A DNA stretch of 17,757 bases, taken from NCBI GenBank assembly GCA_903959355.1, contig CAJBWJ010000059.1, positions 1-17,757 of the forward strand, given 5' to 3'. The stretch comes from an uncultured bacterium. GTDB taxonomy: Bacteria; Patescibacteriota; Microgenomatia; UBA1400; PJMF01. A program made the position numbers and the translations under genes. How positions within the stretch are numbered: position 1 is the first letter of the stretch; each line of letters opens with the position of its first letter. The notes beneath the pieces are model-generated. The model did not search any database. It saw only the letters and a list, made by a program, of their open reading frames with translations, and was not told where the DNA came from. Shown here piece after piece: positions 1-7,255 of this stretch.

Positions 1-1
1 A

Positions 2-151
2 AAATTTTCTTTTCTTAATTTTTTTAGTAATCAAAAAAATGAATTGATATTTCATTTAGAAGATTTTAAGTGTGATGGGTTGGTTTATTTATCTAATGAA
101 TTTGATGTCAGATCAGAAGAAGTCTCAATTATTAATGTAAAGGATCTATGA
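2..151 (+). CDS. C-terminal end of an unidentified upstream gene (partial)
   Basis: An open frame runs from the window edge to a TGA at 149-151 and encodes the last 49 residues of a protein. It ends in the four-base overlap ATGA with the next gene, a typical sign of translational coupling. The fragment alternates hydrophobic and polar residues (for example LIFHLEDF and GLVYLSNEFDV), which suggests beta strands, and it has no membrane helix. I cannot assign a family from so short a piece. Its coupling to a surface-type protein suggests, but does not prove, an envelope role. Confidence 0.6.
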   Translation, partial: KFSFLNFFSNQKNELIFHLEDFKCDGLVYLSNEFDVRSEEVSIINVKDL

Positions 152-777
152 AGGAAATTAAACTAGATTGTTTTTTAGAAAATGAAATTTGCAAAATCAC
201 TTCTTCTCAGATGCAATTCGAACTCAATAATCCTTTGGATAAAAAATTTTCTTTAGAAATTTCTAATCACAGCCAGAATGATTGCAATCTTATTTTAGAA
301 GCTAAAAATTTAGAAAAAAGTGATTTTTTATCTCAAGTAAATTTATTTATTACTAGTGAAGAAAAACTTATTTTTGAAGATGATCTAGATAGTTTTTTTA
401 AACAAAAAATTAATTTAAATCAAATTGGTGGAAAATCTATTAAAAAATATTATTTTGACTTTGATTTTTTAAATTTAGCACTCGAAAACAAAAAGTTTTT
501 CCTTAAATTTGATTTTTTATTTAGTTTTAATTGTGAAGAGTCTAGGAATATTAATAATGAATTTATTTCAGCTGAAGTGAAACCGAGTTCATCTAGTCAG
601 GCTTCTGTCCTAGCAGCAAAGATTGACTCGCAAAATATTAATGTTTCTACAAAAAGCGTCTTACTTGATAAAAATTATCCTTGGATTCCGCCTTTTTTGT
701 ATCTATTGTCGAGCTTGTTTATCGTGGCATTTTTTGTCATAATTAAATTTATTAATGGCAAAAAAAATAAAAACTAA
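148..777 (+). CDS. tail-anchored beta-rich surface protein, TasA/camelysin-like (tentative)
   Basis: A 209-residue protein. Residues about 30-130 are rich in alternating hydrophobic patterns expected of a beta sandwich, ending in a strongly aromatic stretch (FDFDFLNL, FFLKFDFLFSF). The order of elements resembles TasA/camelysin-type proteins, a resemblance judged by eye only. Residues about 181-201 form one transmembrane helix followed by a lysine-rich tail (KKNKN), so the C-terminus should be cytoplasmic. Four cysteines (in LDCFL, EICKI, NDCNL, FNCEE) suit an exported domain. There is no N-terminal signal peptide, and an in-frame TAA at 133-135 blocks a longer start. Either the protein is tail-anchored, or the frame was once joined to the upstream frame. 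The start overlaps the previous stop by four bases, and the end overlaps the next gene by 23 bases. Confidence 0.6.
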   Translation: MKEIKLDCFLENEICKITSSQMQFELNNPLDKKFSLEISNHSQNDCNLILEAKNLEKSDFLSQVNLFITSEEKLIFEDDLDSFFKQKINLNQIGGKSIKKYYFDFDFLNLALENKKFFLKFDFLFSFNCEESRNINNEFISAEVKPSSSSQASVLAAKIDSQNINVSTKSVLLDKNYPWIPPFLYLLSSLFIVAFFVIIKFINGKKNKN

Positions 778-1669
778 AGATAGTCTGCTGTTTAAATTAA
801 GCCATCTTTTTAAACCTCAGGCTTCGAACAAATATCGTTCCAAGCTTTTGCACCCACAATCCTTGTTGGTGCTATCTTTTGTTTTATTGGCTTTTTTCTC
901 TCTATTTAATGCTTTAAGATTCTTTCCAAGTTTAGCTGATAAGGTTTTAGGATTTAGTTCAACTATAGATACGAGTGGTTTACTGACCGGAACTAATAAA
1001 GAGCGTGAAAATTTAAATTTAAAACCATTAGTTATAAATGAAGAATTAAATCAAGCTGCCTTAGCAAAAGCTCAAGACATGCTGACCGATCAGTATTGGG
1101 CACATATTGCTCCAGATGGAAAGCAAGCTTGGGATTTTATTAAAGAGTCTAAATATGTCTATAAATATGCTGGAGAAAATTTAGCTAGAGATTTTAATAG
1201 CAATGATGAGGTAGTTAAAGCTTGGATGGCTTCTCCATCTCATCGAGAAAACATTGTTAATCAAGAATTTACTCAGATGGGCTTAGCCGTCGTTAACGGC
1301 AATTTAAAAGGTTTCAATACAACCCTAGTTGTGCAGCTTTTTGCTGTTCCTTCAGCTGTTTCGATGAGTGAAAGTAATGGTAATAAATTTAATTTGCCAA
1401 AAGCTGCCGAACCTGATTATCAGGAGAGTGGGTTAGTTGCTGGTGATAAAACTAATAATTATGAATTAATTTTCTCTCCACTCAATTTAACAAGAGCTTT
1501 CTTCTTGGTTGTTGTTTTATTAATAATTTTAACTTTACTTTACGATTCATTGGTGGCTTCAAATCGAAAATATGAGCGTTTGGTTGGCCAAAATTTTGCC
1601 CACGTTGCTCTTATGATCACTGTTGCTTTCCTATTGGTTTTATTTAAAGGAGGCGCAGTTCTACCATGA
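755..1669 (+). CDS. CAP/SCP-domain (YkwD-like) membrane protein
   Basis: A 304-residue protein with a CAP domain (cysteine-rich secretory/antigen 5/PR-1 superfamily; SCP family in bacteria) at about residues 78-200. The usual conserved residues are visible: H117 followed by AP, the GEN motif at 140-142, and HREN at 163-166. An N-terminal helix (about 36-55) follows a basic leader and probably acts as a signal anchor, putting the CAP domain outside the cell. Two more hydrophobic helices lie at the C-terminus (about 243-267 and 279-300), an addition to the simple secreted form. The biochemical role of bacterial CAP proteins is poorly settled, so no reaction is assigned. It overlaps the preceding gene by 23 bases and ends in ATGA with the next one, so the three are probably one transcription unit. 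Confidence 0.88.
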   Translation: MAKKIKTKDSLLFKLSHLFKPQASNKYRSKLLHPQSLLVLSFVLLAFFSLFNALRFFPSLADKVLGFSSTIDTSGLLTGTNKERENLNLKPLVINEELNQAALAKAQDMLTDQYWAHIAPDGKQAWDFIKESKYVYKYAGENLARDFNSNDEVVKAWMASPSHRENIVNQEFTQMGLAVVNGNLKGFNTTLVVQLFAVPSAVSMSESNGNKFNLPKAAEPDYQESGLVAGDKTNNYELIFSPLNLTRAFFLVVVLLIILTLLYDSLVASNRKYERLVGQNFAHVALMITVAFLLVLFKGGAVLP

Positions 1670-1923
1670 AAAATGTCTTCAAAAAAAATCAACTAGCTTA
1701 TATTCTTTTGTTTATCTTACTTGGAACATTTGTATTTTTATTTATGAAGGCTTGGCCAAATAGACAGGTTCAGCGATACATTGCCATAACTTTTGGAGCC
1801 CTTTATTTTATCTGGGGTGTTATCACTCATACTAAGAGTAGAAAAATTAATAGTGAAATTATTTTTGAATACTTATCAATTTCAATGTTAGCTATACTTG
1901 CAATTGTTTTGATTACTTTATAA
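1666..1923 (+). CDS. small three-helix membrane protein of unknown function
   Basis: An 85-residue protein consisting almost wholly of three hydrophobic helices (about residues 10-28, 38-54 and 68-85) with short basic loops (PNRQVQR, TKSRK). I do not recognise a named family. The start overlaps the stop of the CAP gene (ATGA), and the best ribosome-binding sequence of the region, AAAGGAGG at 1646-1653, lies inside the CAP gene 12 bases ahead. Tight coupling to a CAP protein that has its own two C-terminal helices suggests the two may pack together in the membrane; this is inference. Confidence 0.75.
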   Translation: MKNVFKKNQLAYILLFILLGTFVFLFMKAWPNRQVQRYIAITFGALYFIWGVITHTKSRKINSEIIFEYLSISMLAILAIVLITL

Positions 1924-1985
1924 TTGGTAACTTGCTTTTAAAAAGAGCTCGTGCTAGTTTTGACTAGTTAAAAAAGAAAGGTTAT

Positions 1986-2732
1986 ATGGCAGATAAACAA
2001 ATGAAGGGAATTATTTTGGCTGGTGGAGCTGGTACGCGTCTTTATCCATTGACCAGAGTAACTAGCAAGCAATTGTTGCCAGTTTATAACAAGCCAATGA
2101 TTCAATATCCTCTTGAAACTTTAATCAAAGGTGGAATCAAGGATATTTTAATTATTGTCGCTCCAGATCACGCTGGTGATTTTCTTAAATGTTTAGGTAG
2201 TGGTAGAGAATATGGCTGTCATTTCACCTATGAAATTCAAGACAAGCCAGAGGGTATTGCTCAGGCTTTTATGATTGGTCAAGATTTTATTGATCATGAC
2301 AATGTTACCCTGATTCTTGGCGACAATCTTTATGAGGATGATTTTTCAGAAGCTATTAAATCTTTTAAGACTGGCGGTCGTATTTTTGCCAAAAAAGTCA
2401 CAGATCCTCAACGTTTTGGCGTGGTTGAATTTGACGCTAATAACAAAGCTATTTCCATTGAAGAGAAGCCAAAAAAGCCAAAATCAGATTATTCTGTAAC
2501 TGGTCTTTATATTTATGACTCCACTGTGGTTGATAAAGTAAAGGCTTTGGCTTTTTCAGACCGTGGTGAGCTAGAAATTACTGACGTTAATAATCTTTAT
2601 CTCAAAGAAGGCAGTATGGACGTGGCTTTTGTGGAGGGTAAATGGTTTGATACTGGGACTTTTGAATCGATGCATGAGGCTATTTCCTTTGCAAGAGATC
2701 GACACCTATCCAAAGAAGCGCGCTCACTGTAA
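1986..2732 (+). CDS. rmlA: glucose-1-phosphate thymidylyltransferase
   Basis: This enzyme joins glucose-1-phosphate and dTTP to give dTDP-glucose and pyrophosphate, the first step toward dTDP-rhamnose and related surface sugars. The 248-residue protein shows the full set of family motifs: the nucleotide-binding GGAGTRLYP at 13-21, the QLLPVYNKPMI segment at 29-39, the LGDN metal/sugar site, EEKPKKPKS, RGELEITDVNN and GKWFDTGT. The length matches the short bacterial form, which lacks the C-terminal extension of the roughly 290-residue enzymes. AGAAAGG just upstream of the start is a good ribosome-binding site; the second methionine (residue 6) is an alternative start that fits the usual MKGIILAGG opening. 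rmlB, rmlC and rmlD are not in the window, so the gene stands away from its usual partners. The end abuts the next gene. Confidence 0.93.
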   Translation: MADKQMKGIILAGGAGTRLYPLTRVTSKQLLPVYNKPMIQYPLETLIKGGIKDILIIVAPDHAGDFLKCLGSGREYGCHFTYEIQDKPEGIAQAFMIGQDFIDHDNVTLILGDNLYEDDFSEAIKSFKTGGRIFAKKVTDPQRFGVVEFDANNKAISIEEKPKKPKSDYSVTGLYIYDSTVVDKVKALAFSDRGELEITDVNNLYLKEGSMDVAFVEGKWFDTGTFESMHEAISFARDRHLSKEARSL

Positions 2733-2733
2733 A

Positions 2734-3609
2734 ATGATTTCTATGAAGAAATTAGTTCTTTTTTTCTTGATGTTTTTTGTTCTAGTTCCTTGTGTTCAAG
2801 CTCAAGAACCGCCAGTTGCTGGAGATAGTCAGGCAGCACCAGCAGCAGTAGAAAACTCTGCTTTAAAGACAGATTTGATCTGGCAAAGAGAACGCTTGGA
2901 TCAAGAAATTATCACTGTTAAAGCTACCTATCAATCTCAATTAGAAACATATCTGTATCAGGATAAGATGTATAGAATTGCTTACGATCAATACAAGCAA
3001 TTACAAACTTTAGTTTCCATCGAAGATTTAAATCAAAAAGCTAAAACCTTAGGTATTTACAGAGATGATGTACTGGTTAGTTATTTGGATTTATTAAGAC
3101 TTAATCTTGTTGCTACAGAAGGGATTGAATTATCTCTTAAAACAAAATATTTATCTCAATTAGAAGCTACTATTGCTTACGTTAAAAATCATAAAGAAAT
3201 TCTTAAAAATTTAAATGAAAGAGATCAAGTTTCTGAGGCTTTAACTACTTTTACAACTGATCAAAAAAATGTAGGCAAATTGGCAAATGAAGTATTGGTT
3301 TTATTATCTGTTGGCAATTTGCAAATGATTTATGACAAATCTGTAGTTTTGAAAAAAGACATAGATGTTTATTTACAAGAAAAAGGCACGCTAGATTTAC
3401 CAGAAATAGATCGAGCTAGTTTTGAAACCAATCGTAGCTTAGATTCTGCTAAGCTTAAATTAGATGCTTTTTGGACTGATATTATCGATCGAGGACAAGG
3501 TAACTGGTATCTAGAAAAATTCTATGAAGATTTACCAAGAACGATGAATCCTATTTATGTAAATTTATCTCAATCAATTTCTTATTTAAATGAATTACTG
3601 AGTATCTAA
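2734..3609 (+). CDS. secreted all-helical protein of unknown function
   Basis: From the ATG at 2734 the protein has 291 residues; the ATG at 2743 (288 residues) is equally possible. A longer open frame reaches back to 2629 inside rmlA, but the signal peptide sits at these ATGs, so the longer start is wrong. MKKLVLFF...VQAQEPP is a clear signal peptide with a signal-peptidase I site after VQA. The mature part begins with an Ala/Pro-rich linker and then appears to be nearly all helix, with long amphipathic, coiled-coil-like stretches (for example ERLDQEIITVKATYQSQ) and no cysteine or membrane segment. I do not recognise the family. It starts one base after the rmlA stop, so it is probably co-transcribed with it. 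Confidence 0.72.
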   Translation: MISMKKLVLFFLMFFVLVPCVQAQEPPVAGDSQAAPAAVENSALKTDLIWQRERLDQEIITVKATYQSQLETYLYQDKMYRIAYDQYKQLQTLVSIEDLNQKAKTLGIYRDDVLVSYLDLLRLNLVATEGIELSLKTKYLSQLEATIAYVKNHKEILKNLNERDQVSEALTTFTTDQKNVGKLANEVLVLLSVGNLQMIYDKSVVLKKDIDVYLQEKGTLDLPEIDRASFETNRSLDSAKLKLDAFWTDIIDRGQGNWYLEKFYEDLPRTMNPIYVNLSQSISYLNELLSI

Positions 3610-3613
3610 AAAT

Positions 3614-3973
3614 ATGTCACTTAGAAATGAAAATAGCCAGACTAATCAAACCGAATTTGTTGATCAGGTTCAGCTTTTTGAAGACCGTTCTTCAAGGTTT
3701 TTTAATTTAAAAGATTTTAAGAAAAATAAAAATCTAAGACCTTTTTATTTTTTGGTTATTTTATTTTTCTTTTTAGTTGCGTTTTTTTTGTTTGCCGTTG
3801 TTCTCAAAAAAAAACCAGCTGCAGATGTAATAATTAACCAAGTTGAAAAAAGTCCAGATCTTGGTCCTTTAAATCAAAGAGCTTATGACCTGAAAGAGGA
3901 TTTAAAGGCTCATGATCCGACCAAGCAGTCTCTGCCTTTTCCTCAGGTTGATTTGGAATTTAATATCAATTAG
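3614..3973 (+). CDS. single-pass membrane protein of unknown function
   Basis: A 119-residue protein with a charged N-terminal cytoplasmic part (residues 1-42, ending in KDFKKNKN), one strong transmembrane helix at about 43-64, a triple-lysine stop, and a 50-residue polar tail ending PFPQVDLEFNIN. The two ends carry similar charge, so orientation is uncertain. It begins four bases after the preceding stop with no clear Shine-Dalgarno site, which points to coupling with the secreted helical protein. No family recognised. Confidence 0.65.
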   Translation: MSLRNENSQTNQTEFVDQVQLFEDRSSRFFNLKDFKKNKNLRPFYFLVILFFFLVAFFLFAVVLKKKPAADVIINQVEKSPDLGPLNQRAYDLKEDLKAHDPTKQSLPFPQVDLEFNIN

Positions 3974-3994
3974 AATGCGCCAGGAATTAAAATT

Positions 3995-4549
3995 ATGCCA
4001 ATACACAAGTCTTCTTATCTAGAAAAATTTGAAAAAACTCTCAGTCACACTCAAGAGGAGTTTTCCACTTTAAGAACTGGTCGAGCAAGCGCTCAGCTTT
4101 TAGATAGTGTTTCAGTAGAAGCCTATGGTTCGAGAATGGCTATCCATGAGGTGGCTTCCATCTCGACTCCAGATACACAACTTTTGGTAATCAAACCATG
4201 GGACAAAAGTCTTTTATCTAATATAGAAAAAGCTGTCCAACTAGCTCAACTTAATTTAAACCCTGTTGTTGATGGTGATATTGTTAGAATTGCTGTTCCT
4301 GCACTTACTCAAGAAAGAAGACAGGAAATGGTCAAGATTTTACGCCAAAAAGAAGAAGAAGCTAAAGTTATGTTCCGCAATGTTCGTTCTGATTTGCGTA
4401 AAACTATAGAAAGACAAGAAGATGAAGCTGGAATTAGTGAAGATGATGTCAAGGCTGAGGCACAAGAATTAGATGACACTGTTAAGGAATATGTTGGCAA
4501 ATTAGAAGAAATGACCAAGAAAAAAGAGCAAGAACTCTTGAATATATAA
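3995..4549 (+). CDS. frr: ribosome recycling factor
   Basis: RRF works with EF-G to split the post-termination ribosome so that it can start a new round. The 184-residue length equals the usual size (about 185). Recognisable features are FSTLRTGRAS near residues 23-32, the PWDKSLLSNIEKA segment, the NPVVDGDIVRIAVPALTQERR hinge region and the long helical C-terminal arm (KVMFRNVRSDLRKTIERQ). CAGGA at 3982-3986 provides a ribosome-binding site eight bases from the ATG. In many bacteria frr lies next to pyrH, uppS, cdsA and dxr before rseP; here it is followed directly, 12 bases later, by the rseP-type gene. Confidence 0.96.
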   Translation: MPIHKSSYLEKFEKTLSHTQEEFSTLRTGRASAQLLDSVSVEAYGSRMAIHEVASISTPDTQLLVIKPWDKSLLSNIEKAVQLAQLNLNPVVDGDIVRIAVPALTQERRQEMVKILRQKEEEAKVMFRNVRSDLRKTIERQEDEAGISEDDVKAEAQELDDTVKEYVGKLEEMTKKKEQELLNI

Positions 4550-4561
4550 AATTAGGATTTT

Positions 4562-5674
4562 ATGGCAGCTTTGATTTTTATTCTCATCTTATCTGTCATA
4601 GTGATCATTCATGAGGCTGGGCATTTCATTTTTGCCAAAAAAAATAAGATTAATGTCAGAGAATTTGGCTTAGGCTATCCTCCTAGAGTTTTAAAACTTT
4701 TTAATTGGAAGGGCACTCTTTTTTCTCTTAATTTAATTCCTTTTGGAGGTTTTGTTCAGATGGATGGTGAAAATGGTCCAGAAGATAGCTCTTCAAATTC
4801 TCATGATTCTTTTTATGATAAATCCATTAAAGCAAGATTAGCAGTAGTGCTTGCCGGAGTGGCTTTTAATTTTATTTTTGGAATTTTAGCTTTTGCTTTT
4901 GTTTTTTATAAATTAGGTATCCCAACTCAATTAAATGGTCAGGCTAGAATTCAAGAAGTGGTTGCTAATTCTCCAGCTGCTAAAGCAAACTTAATTGGCA
5001 ATAGTAATATTTTAGCTTTCAAAGCAAATGATCAGTGGGTGGAAATGAGTGACATTTCTAAGGTTCAAGAATTTGCTAGTGTTCATCTAGGTGAAACAAT
5101 AATGATCCGAACCTCTTTGCCGTGTAATCAAGAAATCTGTCCCAAAGAATTTCAAGAAAGTTCTATTTACCTGAGAACAAAAGAAGAAACTCCACAAGGA
5201 GAAGGCTCTATGGGAATTACCTTCACTGATGTAATTTTCAAAAATTATCCTTGGTATTTGATGCCTTTTATGACGATCTTTCATGCTTTCAAGCAATCAA
5301 TTGCTTTGAGTTTGTTAATAATTCAATCTCTAGGACAGCTCGTCGCTGATTTGTTTGCTGGTAGAGGAATTCAACAAGAAGTAGCTGGTCCGATTGGCAT
5401 AATTGATCAAGCTAATACTTATGGATTTTTTGATGGAGGCTTTTTGAGTATTATCAATTTTGCTGCTTTGCTTTCTATAAATCTTGGAATTATGAACTTG
5501 TTGCCAATTCCAGCCCTTGATGGTGGAAGAGCTGTTTTGGTTGTATTAGAAAAGTTTTTTAAGCGTAAAAAGATTGATAAGGTTGCTAGCTATCTTAACT
5601 ATTTTGGTTACATCTCTTTACTTGCTTTGATGGTGATCGTTTCTTTTAATGATATAAAAAATATTTTTAGGTAA
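4562..5674 (+). CDS. rseP: site-2 intramembrane zinc metalloprotease, RseP/RasP type
   Basis: A peptidase of family M50 that cuts transmembrane segments of its targets, such as anti-sigma factors and leftover signal peptides, inside the membrane. The HEAGH zinc site is at residues 17-21 in the first helix, and the second zinc motif, LDGG (319-322) within NLLPIPALDGG, lies in a late helix, as the family requires. A PDZ-like domain occupies about 120-215, with the usual PxSPAAKANL pattern (NSPAAKANLI at 136-145). Four membrane segments are expected. At 370 residues it is normal for a one-PDZ member; E. coli RseP has two PDZ domains. An extra cysteine pair, C188 and C193, sits in the extracytoplasmic part. 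TAGGA at 4553-4557 serves as ribosome-binding site. The substrate in this organism cannot be told from the window. Confidence 0.93.
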   Translation: MAALIFILILSVIVIIHEAGHFIFAKKNKINVREFGLGYPPRVLKLFNWKGTLFSLNLIPFGGFVQMDGENGPEDSSSNSHDSFYDKSIKARLAVVLAGVAFNFIFGILAFAFVFYKLGIPTQLNGQARIQEVVANSPAAKANLIGNSNILAFKANDQWVEMSDISKVQEFASVHLGETIMIRTSLPCNQEICPKEFQESSIYLRTKEETPQGEGSMGITFTDVIFKNYPWYLMPFMTIFHAFKQSIALSLLIIQSLGQLVADLFAGRGIQQEVAGPIGIIDQANTYGFFDGGFLSIINFAALLSINLGIMNLLPIPALDGGRAVLVVLEKFFKRKKIDKVASYLNYFGYISLLALMVIVSFNDIKNIFR

Positions 5675-5678
5675 AATT

Positions 5679-5936
5679 ATGGCAAAAAGAAGAAATAAAA
5701 AAGATAAAATTAATGCTAAACGTCGTATTGCTGATGCTAAGACCCAAGTCTTAGAAACCAAAAAAGAAGATCAAAAATTTGAAAATGAAACTCAAGGACT
5801 TGTTTCAAAAAAAAGTTATTTGGAAGAAATTTTTGCTTATGATCCTAAATTAATTGTCAAAGATCTTAAAAAAACTTTTCTAGTCGTTTCCTTTATTTTA
5901 CTTATTTTGTTAACAATTGCTTTAATATATACTTGA
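5679..5936 (+). CDS. small basic tail-anchored membrane protein
   Basis: An 85-residue protein starting four bases after the protease gene. The first 30 residues are very basic (AKRRNKKDKINAKRR), the middle is charged and probably helical, and residues about 66-83 (FLVVSFILLILLTIALIY) form a single C-terminal membrane helix. The polybasic head should lie in the cytoplasm, where it could touch nucleic acid, ribosomes or lipid headgroups; that is inference. No family recognised. It ends in TGA, which helps show that TGA is a stop here. Confidence 0.65.
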   Translation: MAKRRNKKDKINAKRRIADAKTQVLETKKEDQKFENETQGLVSKKSYLEEIFAYDPKLIVKDLKKTFLVVSFILLILLTIALIYT

Positions 5937-5967
5937 GACTTAACTCTAAATTTAAGAAAGGATTTTA

Positions 5968-7164
5968 ATGCCGAAAAAGAATCTAATAGTTGCCTTAGTG
6001 TTGTATGTAGCAAGCGCTGGTCTGTCTTTTAGCGCTTTTTCTTATTTTGCCAAAGATTCTTTAGCTGTTTCTTCTGCTACTAATAAAGCTGAAGATCCTA
6101 GCCAAACTTTGCTTACTAGTTTGTTGACCATTAATCCGGGAGAAGCTAGAGATCAAGTTTGTCCTTTAAATGGTGCTTATTACACAATGACTGAAAAAAA
6201 TGCTTGGGATAAACGTCGTCCACTTTTCGTCATGATTGAAAATACTCCAGATTCTCGTCCTCAGGCTGGTCTTAGTCGTGCTGATGTGATTTTTGAAGCA
6301 GTGGCAGAAGGTGGCGTCACTCGTTTTGGCGCTTTATTTTACTGTGGTGCTCAATTACAAGATTTAACTTTAGCTCCAATTCGTTCTGCAAGAACTTATT
6401 TTGTTGATTGGGCCTCAGGCTTTAATTTGCCAATGTATGTTCATGTTGGTGGAGCTAATGTAGCTGGTCCAACTGATGCTCTTGGACAGATTGGTGATTA
6501 TGGTTGGGAAGGTAATACTGACATCAATCAATTTTCAGTTGGCTATCCAACTTTTGTGCGTAACTACAATCGTATTCCAGGCAAAGAAATTGCTACAGAA
6601 CATACCATGGAAACAACCACAGAGGGTTTATGGAAAATTGCAACTGATCGCGAGTGGACCAATCTCACTCCAGAAAGAGTAGTTGGTAAAAAAACTATTC
6701 CTGCTTCTTCTTGGTCAAGTGCTTATAAAGGTTGGACTTTTGAAGCTAATCCTGCAGCAGCTGGCACTACTTCCAAAATTTCTTATGATTTCTGGACTGG
6801 TTATAATCAATACTCAGTCGAGTGGAATTATGACAGCAATAGCGATTCCTACAAGAGAAACAATGCTGGTGAAGCTCACACTGACATGAACAATGAAGAG
6901 CAGATTGCTAGCAAAAATGTAATTGTTCTATTAACCACAGAAAAAGGACCAATTAATGAGAAAAAGCATATGCTTTATACGACTCTTGGTCGTGGAAAAG
7001 CTATGATTTTTAAACATGGTCAAGCTCCAATTGAAGCAAATTGGGTAAAGAAAGATCGTGAGAGCGAATTAGAATTTGTTGATGTTCGTGGCAAAAATAT
7101 TGAGCTAGCCAGAGGTCAAGTTTGGATTTCTGTTTTAGCAACTGAATCAGTAGTTAGCTACTAG
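5968..7164 (+). CDS. DUF3048 domain protein, YerB-like, exported
   Basis: A 398-residue protein with an N-terminal signal or anchor helix (about residues 5-27) and the DUF3048 architecture: an N-terminal domain (from about 78) with the hallmark runs MIENTPDSRPQAGLSRADV and FEAVAEGGVTRFGALFY, then PIRSARTYFVDWA, followed by the smaller C-terminal domain after about residue 275. Bacillus YerB is the best-known relative and is a lipoprotein of unknown role; this copy shows no lipobox. Two cysteines (QVCPLN, FYCGAQ) could form a disulfide outside the cell. AGAAAGGAT just ahead of the ATG is a strong ribosome-binding site. A strong terminator follows the gene. Confidence 0.9.
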   Translation: MPKKNLIVALVLYVASAGLSFSAFSYFAKDSLAVSSATNKAEDPSQTLLTSLLTINPGEARDQVCPLNGAYYTMTEKNAWDKRRPLFVMIENTPDSRPQAGLSRADVIFEAVAEGGVTRFGALFYCGAQLQDLTLAPIRSARTYFVDWASGFNLPMYVHVGGANVAGPTDALGQIGDYGWEGNTDINQFSVGYPTFVRNYNRIPGKEIATEHTMETTTEGLWKIATDREWTNLTPERVVGKKTIPASSWSSAYKGWTFEANPAAAGTTSKISYDFWTGYNQYSVEWNYDSNSDSYKRNNAGEAHTDMNNEEQIASKNVIVLLTTEKGPINEKKHMLYTTLGRGKAMIFKHGQAPIEANWVKKDRESELEFVDVRGKNIELARGQVWISVLATESVVSY

Positions 7165-7174
7165 AATCAGCGTA

Positions 7175-7204
7175 ATGACAAGTGAAGAGCTGACAGGGTA
7201 TAAT
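7175..7204 (+). promoter_or_regulatory. putative promoter embedded in the terminator
   Basis: ATGACA (7175-7180, five of six matches to the -35 consensus) and a perfect TATAAT (7199-7204) are 18 bp apart. The expected start of transcription, near 7211, would leave only the right arm of the hairpin in the new transcript, so it could not form the terminator. The PKD-repeat protein starts 45 bases further on. Visual consensus match only; AT-rich DNA yields chance matches. Confidence 0.55.
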
Positions 7205-7221
7205 TTATCTTGTCAGCTCTT
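7185..7221 (+). terminator. strong intrinsic terminator after the DUF3048 gene
   Basis: The arms AAGAGCTGACA (7185-7195) and TGTCAGCTCTT (7211-7221) are perfect inverse complements of 11 bp around a 15-base loop, followed by a T-rich run (TTTATTTTG). This ends the transcript from the upstream genes. The loop contains TATAAT, see the promoter entry. Confidence 0.88.
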
Positions 7222-7255
7222 TTTATTTTGTTTTAATTTTTTAAAAAAGAAAAAT

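Noticed and set aside
1954..1966. Small hairpin CTAGT-TTG-ACTAG after the three-helix protein
   Set aside because: Only five weak base pairs with a three-base loop and no T-run on the plus strand; not a convincing terminator.
1959..1987. TTGACT and TTATAT 17 bp apart, a promoter-like pair ahead of rmlA
   Set aside because: The -10 element overlaps the ATG at 1986, so transcription would start inside the gene. It could only serve a leaderless start at the second methionine (2001), while a good ribosome-binding site supports 1986.
2629..2733. Upstream extension of the secreted helical protein into rmlA
   Set aside because: The extension lies in a second frame of rmlA and would bury the signal peptide inside the protein.
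2791..2793. Possible lipobox cysteine (VPC) in the secreted helical protein
   Set aside because: Proline before the cysteine is not normal for a lipobox, and a good signal-peptidase I site (VQA) follows.
7175..7255. 27-residue N-terminal extension of the PKD protein
   Set aside because: It would be translated through the terminator hairpin and precedes a perfect signal peptide at 7256.
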